From Acinetobacter sp. WC-141 (GTDB lineage Bacteria; Pseudomonadota; Gammaproteobacteria; Pseudomonadales; Moraxellaceae), in the NCBI RefSeq assembly GCF_000313935.1, contig NZ_AMSS01000050.1, positions 62,001-126,000 on the forward strand: DNA of 64,000 nucleotides, read 5' to 3'. Positions 37,442 to 45,382 of this stretch are shown here, one piece after another; position 1 is the stretch's first letter, and each line of letters starts with the position of its first letter. The notes beneath the pieces are model-generated. The model searched no databases. It worked only from the letters and a program-made list of their open reading frames with translations, and was not told the origin of the DNA. The position numbers and the translations under genes are program-made.

Positions 37442-38677
37442 ATGAAATCTCTGAACAACACAGCTAAACCAATTCTTCCACCTATCGCACAGTTCTCAGT
37501 TGCAGATAGAGATGCATTCCTAGAACAGCTCAAGGAAGATTTTTCAACTCATGAGTACATGACAGAAAACGGTAAGATTAAAATATTCAAAACGAGTATA
37601 AACCCTGAAGTTGAAAAAATGCTCAGTCGTGTTGAGTTCATCAAGTATTTTGAGAAAGAGCGCCCAATCGCTACTCTTAAATCTGTTCAAAGTTTTAAGG
37701 GCAAAGAGCAACTACGTGTTGAATATGCGAAGGATATTCCACTTTTGCTTAAGTGCCAGCTTACAACAATCTTTGTGTCTGCTCGCTCTGGCAATTACAA
37801 GATGGGCATAGAGTTACAGGCCTTTAAGGATTCATTCTTAGAACTTTCAAAGGAAGAACAATATACCCTTTATGAATTTTCTCTGATCAATCAGTGTTAC
37901 ACATCTGAACAGGCTCAGGCTTATGTTGCAGCTTTAATTAAATTTCAGAAGTTGTTTGCAATAAGAATGAGCAGTGCCTCAATTCGTAAACAACTTTCGA
38001 ATCGTGCTAGTAATCGACGCCGTTCTAAAGAGCGTTGTGTTGAGCTTGTAGAGACTCTACTCAAGATCCATTCTCGAATCCTTGTTGTTCGAGTAGACCT
38101 AGGATTAATACGCGATCCAGCTAAGCTTCAACAGCTTGCTATCTCAACTGATTTTGCTCAGGCTGAACATGATAGTGAGTTTATGCAAGAGTCTTTTATT
38201 CGGTTCTATGATGCATCTAAGCATAATCAGCTTAAGCAAGCGCTCGGGTATATCCTGCGTATTGAACACACCCCAACCAAGGGATTCCATGGACATCTTT
38301 ATTACTTCTTCAATGCCAATGACCATCGTGAGGACATCACGTGGGGGCAATATATTGCTGAGAAATGGAGGGTTGCTACAAACAATCTTGGGACTGCTTT
38401 TATCTGCAATATGAAGAAAGATGAGTACCGCTATCGTGCCTTAGGCATTTTGGAGTATACCGACCATGAAATGCTTAAGAATCTCAAGGCTACGTTTGAC
38501 TACATATGCAAAAATGATCAGTACTTCGCCTTTACTAATGGAGAACAAATTCGGAGCTTCCGAACAAGCCAAATACCAAAAGTTCCTGCTACCAAACTTG
38601 GCCGTCCACGCAAGTTCGAGCAACTTAACCTACTAGACTCTGATCAGTCAGATGATGCTCAAGTAGGAGGACAGTAA
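37442..38677 (+). CDS. YagK/YfjJ- or inovirus Gp2-type replication protein (HUH)
   Basis: The 411-aa protein has the overall make-up of Gp2/YagK-like rolling-circle replication proteins. The putative metal-binding HUH site is HGHLYYFF within GFHGHLYYF (about residue 282), preceded by LGYILRIEH. Tyrosines that could nick DNA are EYRYRALGILEYTD near residue 330. It ends with a basic, proline-rich tail (KLGRPRKFEQL). The gene is followed after one base by a 326-aa unknown gene. Its presence next to integrase and PrtN-like genes suggests the island may be replicated after excision. Family assignment is from memory of motifs. Confidence 0.65.
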   Translation: MKSLNNTAKPILPPIAQFSVADRDAFLEQLKEDFSTHEYMTENGKIKIFKTSINPEVEKMLSRVEFIKYFEKERPIATLKSVQSFKGKEQLRVEYAKDIPLLLKCQLTTIFVSARSGNYKMGIELQAFKDSFLELSKEEQYTLYEFSLINQCYTSEQAQAYVAALIKFQKLFAIRMSSASIRKQLSNRASNRRRSKERCVELVETLLKIHSRILVVRVDLGLIRDPAKLQQLAISTDFAQAEHDSEFMQESFIRFYDASKHNQLKQALGYILRIEHTPTKGFHGHLYYFFNANDHREDITWGQYIAEKWRVATNNLGTAFICNMKKDEYRYRALGILEYTDHEMLKNLKATFDYICKNDQYFAFTNGEQIRSFRTSQIPKVPATKLGRPRKFEQLNLLDSDQSDDAQVGGQ

Positions 38678-38678
38678 C

Positions 38679-39659
38679 ATGACTAAGTACGCATCAGATG
38701 CTTTAATTGCAGCTACACATTCGTCATGCAGCATTCAACCTATTTGGGCTTACGATCTGATTGGTTCTGAGAAGTCAGCAAAAGCTCTTGGGGGATCAAA
38801 AACTACGAGCATGTTTGCAAAACAAAAGTCTCAAAATAGTAATCAGGCATTATCTCTCAGTAAACCTGTTGAGTTGATTAGGTCAGTATATCCATTAGTG
38901 ACAGGCTCCCCTGTCACTAATGGGATGTTATCTGTTCGGCTAAAGCCAGAGAATGAATTGTTTATTCAGTTTATTAAACAGATAGGGCCTATGCTCAATG
39001 GTGGGATTTACTGTAACGATCAGTACTTTTCGTATCAAATTATGGGCTATCAATATACGCTCATCACGAGACAGTTCAATGAGAAGTTAATGGCGTGGAA
39101 TGCAGAGCAAGTTCGCACTGAAGAGTTATTTGATTTAACAATGAAGGCTCTATACAAGAACTATGCAGGCTTCGAGATACATGAGCTATATCTGCCAATA
39201 CTATTTACGCTTTCGACGAATGCAACAACGTATTCTAAACAGCAATATTTAGATCAGCAGAAGAAAGAGATGATTGCCCTTTTCATTAATGAAGGCGGTA
39301 ATAATGATGTTGTTGCGGTATTTTCAAAATGGGAACTTACGCCCCAAGGACAATTAGCACTCAGACTAGTGTTCTTACTAGAACGTCAGTTTATAAATGA
39401 TCCTGTTGGTTGGTCTGATGAGAATGCTTTCACAGCCTTACATGGTAATTTGGAGAGCCTTTTTAATTGCAAAGCATATCCTGTATCTATGCCATTAAAT
39501 GGGTTTATGCAAACCAATCGTTTTTTAAAAAACGATCCAAAGTGTAAAGACCTTATTAAGTTGCTCAAAACGTATCTGGTTGGCACCGATACAATCCTTC
39601 GAATCTGGGATACACAGTCCAGTTTTGATGTGTTGTTTTCCAAGTTTACAACCAACTAG
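38679..39659 (+). CDS. Hypothetical protein coupled to Rep
   Basis: The 326-aa protein has no signal peptide and no motif that I recognise. It begins one base after the Rep stop (GAGG ten bases before its ATG), so it is cotranscribed and probably works in the same process. It is followed after 18 bp by the PrtN-like gene. Confidence 0.6.
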   Translation: MTKYASDALIAATHSSCSIQPIWAYDLIGSEKSAKALGGSKTTSMFAKQKSQNSNQALSLSKPVELIRSVYPLVTGSPVTNGMLSVRLKPENELFIQFIKQIGPMLNGGIYCNDQYFSYQIMGYQYTLITRQFNEKLMAWNAEQVRTEELFDLTMKALYKNYAGFEIHELYLPILFTLSTNATTYSKQQYLDQQKKEMIALFINEGGNNDVVAVFSKWELTPQGQLALRLVFLLERQFINDPVGWSDENAFTALHGNLESLFNCKAYPVSMPLNGFMQTNRFLKNDPKCKDLIKLLKTYLVGTDTILRIWDTQSSFDVLFSKFTTN

Positions 39660-39677
39660 CTAAGAGGCTATTTCACA

Positions 39678-39950
39678 ATGGGTGTATTTCAGTTAAATAC
39701 CGCTGACTACCTATTCATGAAATATCGATCTATGACTGTCGAATTAATGAGTGTAGTACAAGACTATTATCCTCATTTAAGTAAGGCAGAGGCTCTGAGA
39801 AAGGCAAATCATCAAGAATTTCCTTTCTCAGTCTTTAAAATAGATTCAAGCAAACGTGCACCTTTTCTAGTACACATTAAAGACTTGGCTGATATTTTAG
39901 ATAAAAAGTATTCTGAAGCTTCTAAAGATTTTGCTACGTTTCATCAATGA
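39678..39950 (+). CDS. PrtN-like small DNA-binding protein
   Basis: The 90-aa protein resembles pyocin activator PrtN (PF11112): LMSVVQDYYPHLSKAEALRK, then PFSVFKIDSSKRAPFLVHIKD, then a helical tail, with the helix-strand layout of AlpA/excisionase-like proteins. Such proteins next to integrases often control excision or activate late genes. It converges with the integrase gene, overlapping it by 17 bases at the 3' ends. Confidence 0.72.
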   Translation: MGVFQLNTADYLFMKYRSMTVELMSVVQDYYPHLSKAEALRKANHQEFPFSVFKIDSSKRAPFLVHIKDLADILDKKYSEASKDFATFHQ

Positions 39951-41082
39951 GGCGTAGCACCTCTTCCAACTGAATTACATTTCGTCTTGATTTAACAGAA
40001 ACATACCTCTGTAAACTACTCCACGAATCATGCAAACTCACTTTCTGAATTTCAGGAATAGTAAAACTTTGTTCTGCCAATCGTGTACATCCCTCATGTC
40101 TCAAATCATGAAAATGTAAATCTTCAATTCCTAATATTTTACATGCTTCACGAAATTCTTTTCCTATGCTTTTTGGGTTCAGAGGCAATAAGAGTTGTTC
40201 ATCATATCCTAATCGAAGCATACGACTCCGCACTTCATTATCTAATAAAAGTTCAATTATTGTTTTACAAGGTTCCAACACGTCAAAAGACTTGTGATTA
40301 CCTTTAGAACCGTTCGGATTTTTCAAATCATGAACTTTCCATGATGAATGGTAAGAATCATAATCTTGCAGCCATAAGCGTGTTAACTCTGCTTCACGTC
40401 TGCATGAAAAAATTGCGAACCAAATAATTAAATGCATTGGATACTTAGTACCATATTTATTTAATTTCCAACGCTCAGCAAAAAGTTTTGTTAAAGCAAT
40501 TAACTCTTCATTTGTAGGAAGTCTATCTCTCACTTTGCTAGAGGAGATTTGGCGAGTTTTTCTAAGCTGTGCCGTAGCTTTATCGAAGCTACTTAAATCA
40601 ACTTCCATGCCCCACATAACAGATGCATGAGATAGAACACCTCTAATATGTAAAAGCTCATGCTGCTGTGTACTTGTTGCAATAGGGTCTAAACCAAGAT
40701 TCGGCACGCCTCTCCGTCTTAGAGCAACATGCTCAGCCAAATGTATTGAATGTATTTTTGTGATAATATTGCGCGCGATTGGCAACTTCTTAATTAAGAG
40801 TAGAGAATAGCGTTTCGTCCTACCGTACTCGCTCCCAACTTCATCCAAATATTTATCTATGGCATCTGACAAAGTTAGATCAATCAGTTGTTCTTTGCCA
40901 AGTAAAATGTCTGGATTTTCTTGAATCTCAACTTCTCTTTTTTTAAGCCAGTTTTCTGCCACTTTTTTTGAATGAAATGTTTTGCTTTCAGAATAAGCTG
41001 GATAACCTTTTTTGTTGATCCGGATAGCAGCTCGGTAACTAACACTTCCATCTGCACCTTTTCTGGCAGTAATTGACCCCAT
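39934..41082 (-). CDS. int: Tyrosine recombinase / island integrase
   Basis: The catalytic domain shows Arg in CRREAELTRL, HDLRHEGCTRL with the His-x-x-Arg box, and the nucleophilic Tyr in SSLQRYVSVKSR near the C-terminus. The N-terminal part has an SAM-like core-binding domain and starts MGSITARKGADGSVSYRAA, which is why ATG 41082 is chosen over an upstream start (382 aa). It lies head to head with dusA, as expected for an integrase that uses the dusA 5' end. It should catalyse island integration and excision. Confidence 0.9.
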   Translation of the reverse strand: MGSITARKGADGSVSYRAAIRINKKGYPAYSESKTFHSKKVAENWLKKREVEIQENPDILLGKEQLIDLTLSDAIDKYLDEVGSEYGRTKRYSLLLIKKLPIARNIITKIHSIHLAEHVALRRRGVPNLGLDPIATSTQQHELLHIRGVLSHASVMWGMEVDLSSFDKATAQLRKTRQISSSKVRDRLPTNEELIALTKLFAERWKLNKYGTKYPMHLIIWFAIFSCRREAELTRLWLQDYDSYHSSWKVHDLKNPNGSKGNHKSFDVLEPCKTIIELLLDNEVRSRMLRLGYDEQLLLPLNPKSIGKEFREACKILGIEDLHFHDLRHEGCTRLAEQSFTIPEIQKVSLHDSWSSLQRYVSVKSRRNVIQLEEVLRLIDET

Positions 41083-41159
41083 AAATTTACACCATGAACC
41101 ATTTTCTCCATTATGGTGTAAATTTTGGTGTAAATGCAAACTAATTAACGCAGCTAAAT

Positions 41160-41290
41160 ATGAGTTCCCACAGATTCAAACAGGTTGCAAAACACTGATT
41201 AAAGGCATGATTTTTAATGACTATTAATAAAACCATTGAAACTATTAAATCTCCAAGAATCAGTGTAGCCCCAATGATGGATTGGACAAC
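41160..41290. other. Probable attachment site at dusA start
   Basis: The integrase and dusA are divergent with 134 bp between them. In dusA-targeted islands the core sequence lies within the first codons of dusA, so attR should be about here. I could not find the matching repeat in the window, so the exact core is not defined. Confidence 0.35.
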
Positions 41291-42233
41291 GAAGGATTAT
41301 CGATTCTTTGCGCGCTTGTTTAACCCAAATGTTGTGCTCTACACAGAAATGGTGACTACAGGTGCGATTCTTTTTGGCGATGCTAAACGCCATTTGGACT
41401 ACAGCGCGCAAGAACACCCTATCGTATTACAGTTGGGTGGTTCAAACCCGCAAGAGCTTGCGACCTGCACCAAAATGGCTGAAGACTGGGGTTACGATGA
41501 AGTTAATCTCAATGTAGGTTGTCCAAGTGATCGTGTACAGAACAATAAAATCGGTGCTTGCCTAATGGCAGAGCCAGATTTGGTTGCTGAATGCATCCAT
41601 ACCATGCAAAAGGCTGTAAACATTCCTGTGACAGTCAAACACCGTATCGGGATTGATGACATGCACTCTTACGAAGAGATGCTGCATTTCGTAGATACAG
41701 TCGCTGCAACAGGTTGCACTCATTTTGTAGTGCATGCTCGTATCGCTATTTTGAAAGGTCTTTCACCGAAAGAAAACCGCGAAGTTCCACCTTTACGCTA
41801 TGAAGATGTCTATCGTTTAAAACTAGAGCGCCCAAATCTCACCATTGAAATCAACGGCGGGATTAAAACGTTTGCTGAAACTCAAACCCATTTACAGCAC
41901 GTTGATGGCGTTATGATTGGCCGTGAAGCCTATCACAACCCTTATTTACTTGCTGAGCTCGGCCAGCTTTGGAATTTAGACGCTCCCGATCGATTCGATA
42001 TTATGGAACAAATGCTACCGTATATTGAACAACGTATGGCTGAAGGTGCTCCTCTATCAATTATTACCCGTCATATTTTAGGTTTATTCCAGAATTTACC
42101 GGGTGCACGCAAATGGCGTCAGGCCCTAAGTGGAGGAAATGCAAAAACTTTAGCTGATGTAGAACAGGCTATTAGCAATATGCAAGCAGCTTTAATTCGT
42201 ACTGAAGAGTATGTAAAAGAGCACCAAGCCTAA
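41217..42233 (+). CDS. dusA: tRNA-dihydrouridine(20/20a) synthase
   Basis: The 338-aa FMN enzyme opens ISVAPMMDWTTKDYRFFARL, with the Dus signature NVGCPSDRVQNNKIGACLM, catalytic Cys in that motif, and HARIAILKGLSPKENR. It reduces uridines in the D loop of tRNA. Its 5' end is the island integration site; the reading frame is intact, so the inserted element restores the start. Confidence 0.93.
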   Translation: MTINKTIETIKSPRISVAPMMDWTTKDYRFFARLFNPNVVLYTEMVTTGAILFGDAKRHLDYSAQEHPIVLQLGGSNPQELATCTKMAEDWGYDEVNLNVGCPSDRVQNNKIGACLMAEPDLVAECIHTMQKAVNIPVTVKHRIGIDDMHSYEEMLHFVDTVAATGCTHFVVHARIAILKGLSPKENREVPPLRYEDVYRLKLERPNLTIEINGGIKTFAETQTHLQHVDGVMIGREAYHNPYLLAELGQLWNLDAPDRFDIMEQMLPYIEQRMAEGAPLSIITRHILGLFQNLPGARKWRQALSGGNAKTLADVEQAISNMQAALIRTEEYVKEHQA

Positions 42234-42276
42234 GCTTGTGATGGCTTCTTAAATTGTAAGAAAATGTGGCATTTTA

Positions 42277-42345
42277 AATCAGAGACTTAGATTTTGAGTA
42301 TATTCGCAAATACTGAATTAAAATATTCAAATTTAAGCTCTGATT
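42277..42345. other. Intergenic stretch after dusA with a weak inverted repeat
   Basis: The 334-bp gap between dusA and the amidase gene is AT-rich. AATCAGAG (42277-42284) pairs with CTCTGATT (42338-42345). I see no gene or clear terminator. Confidence 0.3.
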
Positions 42346-42567
42346 AATTATTTATAGTAAATATAATCAATAACTTAGATTGAATTGTTTTTGTCGGTTA
42401 TTTGAATAAATATTTTTTTAGCACCAATACGTAATCTTAGGGAAAAAGATACGTTATTACATAACATAAACAAAACTTTTAAGGTACGCCTATTAGTATC
42501 TCTCAACGCCACAGGTAGGTGGTGATTTTTTAAATATGGATATAGATAGTACGGTAGAGATTTCACG

Positions 42568-43077
42568 ATGATTATTTACGACGGACAAGTAGCTGATAAT
42601 TACATGTATCAGGATTCAAATCAGGCAGCCATTGTTGTATCGCACAGCACCCCAAGCCTTCCTTATCCCTTCACCATGAAACCCAATAATCATCAGACAG
42701 ACACTTCCAGTACTCCCGCTATAGATGTTGATAAATTTGTAGAAAAATTAGAAAGTATTACCTCTAGACGCAGCAAAGCGCGTTGCGCACGTAGTATCCG
42801 CCTTGCACTAGAATCTGCTGGTGCCAATGTCGAAAATCATCCAATCGCAGCTTCAGATTGGGGTGATACCCTTAAAAAGATCGGCTATAAAGAAATTAAT
42901 CCAGCTTTTGATGAACCTCAAGAAGGTGACATTTATATCATTCATAGAACCCGTAACCATGTTTATGGACATATTGCTGGCTACACTGGAAGTGAATGGG
43001 TCTCTGACTTCAAACAACATAGCTATGATGTCTATAAAGACGATAGCGTCACCTACACTTACTATAGATTGGCTTAA
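42568..43077 (+). CDS. CHAP/NlpC-like peptidoglycan amidase family protein
   Basis: The 169-aa protein has a candidate catalytic Cys in SKARCARSIRLALESAG (about residue 72), then DWGDTLKKIGY, PQEGDIYIIHR and the His of VYGHIAGYTGSEWVSDFKQ, the C..H arrangement of phage and type VI effector amidases (Tae-like, BPSL0067-like). It has no signal peptide, which suits a secreted effector or an enzyme acting by lysis. No immunity gene is obvious next to it. The nearest gene, LysR, is convergent. Confidence 0.65.
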   Translation: MIIYDGQVADNYMYQDSNQAAIVVSHSTPSLPYPFTMKPNNHQTDTSSTPAIDVDKFVEKLESITSRRSKARCARSIRLALESAGANVENHPIAASDWGDTLKKIGYKEINPAFDEPQEGDIYIIHRTRNHVYGHIAGYTGSEWVSDFKQHSYDVYKDDSVTYTYYRLA

Positions 43078-43085
43078 TCAATTTT

Positions 43086-43982
43086 CTAAGATTGAAACAT
43101 TTGATGAATGAATTCGGCACAATGCTGAATAATTTCGTCGTTATCTTTCCTATAGACTAAAACGACCTCTGAAAAGAATAGATGATCTGCCAAAGGTAAC
43201 AACTTTACATTGGCAGGCAAAATCTGCTGAAACTCTTGAGGAACGATACTAATTCCTAAATTTGCAGCAACTAATTGTAGCTGCGAAACCTTCCGTGACT
43301 GAATCGGGGCTTTTTGTGGGGTAAATCCTGCGGCTAAACACAGATTTGCGACTAAATAACTTAAGCCCCCTCTTTCAGCATGAGGTGTAGATACAAAACA
43401 CTCATCTTTTAAGTCTTTTAAATAAACCTTTTCCTCTTTAGCAAATTTGGCATGATCAATATGAACAGCCACCATTAACGGTTCTTCATATAACTTAAGA
43501 ACGCTCATCTCATCTAGTGTGTGCCGAACGGGAGGCCTAATAAAACCAATATCAATTTCTCCATTCATTAAAGCTAAGATCTGTTGTTCCGAGGACAAGG
43601 TATTCAGCTCAAAACTCAGTTGCTGAGTTAAGCTAACTTCTTTTAATATTTGAATCTTTTTATGATCCATAACAATGCTGCTTGAATGAGCAATTTTAAT
43701 CTGACGGTTTTTCCCTTCCGAAACACTTTTAGACAGGTCAATAATTTCATTTAAGTAAAGCAGGTTATCTTTTATTTTCTTATAGAAGACCTCTCCCGCT
43801 GTCGTGAGTTTTGCTCTTTTGTCATTACGATCAAACAACTGAAAATCAATTTCTTCTTCTAATAACTTCATTTGTCGGCTTAAAGCTGACTGGGCAATAA
43901 AGAGTTTTTCTGACGCCGCCGTAAAGCTACCTTCTTCAACAATTTTTATGAAATATTGGAATTGTTTTAATGTAAGCATCAC
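43086..43982 (-). CDS. LysR-family transcriptional regulator
   Basis: The 298-aa protein has an N-terminal winged helix (FIKIVEEGSFTAASEKLFIAQSALSRQ) and a C-terminal LysR substrate-binding domain. It is a single gene with divergent 5' flank. The target and inducer cannot be told from sequence. Confidence 0.88.
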   Translation of the reverse strand: MMLTLKQFQYFIKIVEEGSFTAASEKLFIAQSALSRQMKLLEEEIDFQLFDRNDKRAKLTTAGEVFYKKIKDNLLYLNEIIDLSKSVSEGKNRQIKIAHSSSIVMDHKKIQILKEVSLTQQLSFELNTLSSEQQILALMNGEIDIGFIRPPVRHTLDEMSVLKLYEEPLMVAVHIDHAKFAKEEKVYLKDLKDECFVSTPHAERGGLSYLVANLCLAAGFTPQKAPIQSRKVSQLQLVAANLGISIVPQEFQQILPANVKLLPLADHLFFSEVVLVYRKDNDEIIQHCAEFIHQMFQS

Positions 43983-44081
43983 TATCTCAAAATTAGATCA
44001 TTAGGTCTATTTTCCATATTAGATTAGATAGATTAGCTTCGCTAGAATTTTATCAAGACCAGTCACCTGATTGAATTATTT

Positions 44082-44204
44082 ATGAAGTATTTAAAATTTT
44101 TTACTTTATTCACCATCATTATTCTAATTTTATGGTGCTTTAAATTTTATGATCAGCAGCTTCCAACACAGCCCAAACACGACACAATAGAGTTATATGA
44201 TTAA
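44082..44204 (+). CDS. Possible small membrane protein, 40 aa
   Basis: A 40-codon ORF has one hydrophobic helix (LFTIIILILWCF). It lies divergent from lysR and convergent with tcdA, immediately before a bidirectional terminator, but lacks a clear Shine-Dalgarno. It may be real. Confidence 0.35.
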   Translation: MKYLKFFTLFTIIILILWCFKFYDQQLPTQPKHDTIELYD

Positions 44205-44222
44205 ATAGTTTTTCTCAAAAAA

Positions 44223-44260
44223 TAAAAGGCATCCCCTCACGATAAGAACATGCCTTTTTA
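44223..44260. terminator. Terminator downstream of tcdA
   Basis: TAAAAGGCAT pairs with ATGCCTTTTTA around 17 bases. It has T/A tracts on both sides and serves minus-strand tcdA and possibly the plus-strand ORF. Confidence 0.75.
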
Positions 44261-44269
44261 ATATTTAAA

Positions 44270-45031
44270 TTAGGCTTTCTTTAAATCGAGTTTCTTTAAA
44301 ACTTCAGCGACAGCAATCATCGCAAAACTTGAAGTCACAACCACAGCTGACCCATAACCACCACAGCGTAAACCAGCCGATGGACAAACATCCGCACTTG
44401 AAAAGGGGTTGTCGATTGAGTAAATACAAGTAATTCCAAATTTCTCTTTAGGCTTTTTACATATGCCTCGAGCACGGAGCTGGCTACGTAATTTAGCTAA
44501 CATTGGATCTTGTTCTGTTTTTGATAAATCCGCCACACGAATTTTAAGTGGGTCAAGCTTACCACCTGCTCCACCAGAAACAATCAAAGGAATTTTATTA
44601 AAACGACAATGAAGCATTAAAGCCAACTTTACTTTAACGTCGTCGATACAGTCTAAGATAATGTCGGGTACAGGATTTAAAAGTTCTGTGACATTCTCAG
44701 GTGTTAAGAAGTCATCAATAATATTGACTTTAATACGCGGATTAATTTGGCGGCAACGCTCCGCCATAATCTCAACTTTTTCACAGCCTAGAGTTGACGT
44801 CATTGCTGGTAACTGACGGTTCACATTTGATGCAGCCACCACGTCCATATCCACCAGAGTCAACTCACCAACACCTGTCCGCGCTAAAGCTTCTACTGCC
44901 CAACTACCGACACCACCAATACCAATCACCATTACATGACTTTTTTCATAGTGCTCGAACGATGAATCACCATAAACTTTGGCTACACCTGCAAAACGAC
45001 GTTCATATTCATCTTGTTGGAGATCGGTCAT
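44270..45031 (-). CDS. tcdA: tRNA threonylcarbamoyladenosine dehydratase
   Basis: The protein has an E1/ThiF-like Rossmann motif GIGGVGSWAVEALARTGVG, then DMDVVAASNVNRQ and catalytic cysteines in ICKKPKEK and DVCPSAG. TcdA (CsdL) converts t6A37 to its cyclic form. ATG 45031 (MTDLQQDEYERRF) matches the usual N-terminus; an upstream ATG at 45058 is rejected. Length about 253 aa is normal. Confidence 0.9.
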   Translation of the reverse strand: MTDLQQDEYERRFAGVAKVYGDSSFEHYEKSHVMVIGIGGVGSWAVEALARTGVGELTLVDMDVVAASNVNRQLPAMTSTLGCEKVEIMAERCRQINPRIKVNIIDDFLTPENVTELLNPVPDIILDCIDDVKVKLALMLHCRFNKIPLIVSGGAGGKLDPLKIRVADLSKTEQDPMLAKLRSQLRARGICKKPKEKFGITCIYSIDNPFSSADVCPSAGLRCGGYGSAVVVTSSFAMIAVAEVLKKLDLKKA

Positions 45032-45197
45032 TATTACTCTTTGGGGGATATAAAACACGGTGGCTATTTTACTGCTTTTCAGAAGAAAGTGTATTTCATA
45101 TCAAAGAAAACTTGGGATGGGGATACTTTATTTCACGTTAAGTCTCTCATTATAAATCAAATTATATTATTTAAGATTTAAGTCATCATTTACTAAC

Positions 45198-45325
45198 GTG
45201 ACAGGCAACATGGATGCCGCCTAGTTGGGCTGCGGTATAAGGATATACCATCAGCCCGACAAAGGATTTTTGCCTTGCGCTGTTTTAGTCACAGCTCATT
45301 ATCCTTAAAAAGTAAGGATACGCCT
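45198..45325. other. Run of stable hairpins downstream of acnA
   Basis: A long hairpin GTTGGGCTG-c-GGTATA / TATACC-at-CAGCCCGAC (45224-45260) is followed by GCTGT/ACAGC and TATCCTT/AAGGATA (45300-45320). An alternative CCGC/GCGG pairing overlaps the first stem. The 324-bp gap between acnA and tcdA thus may contain a structured 3' RNA or a mobile repeat; no gene is seen. Confidence 0.5.
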
Positions 45326-45382
45326 ATATAGTCAACATTAGCCAAAGCACCCTCATTACAAGGCTACGCAAACTTAGCCAAA

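Noticed and set aside
44794..45141. Plus-strand ORF opposite tcdA
   Set aside because: It is the reverse of conserved TcdA sequence.
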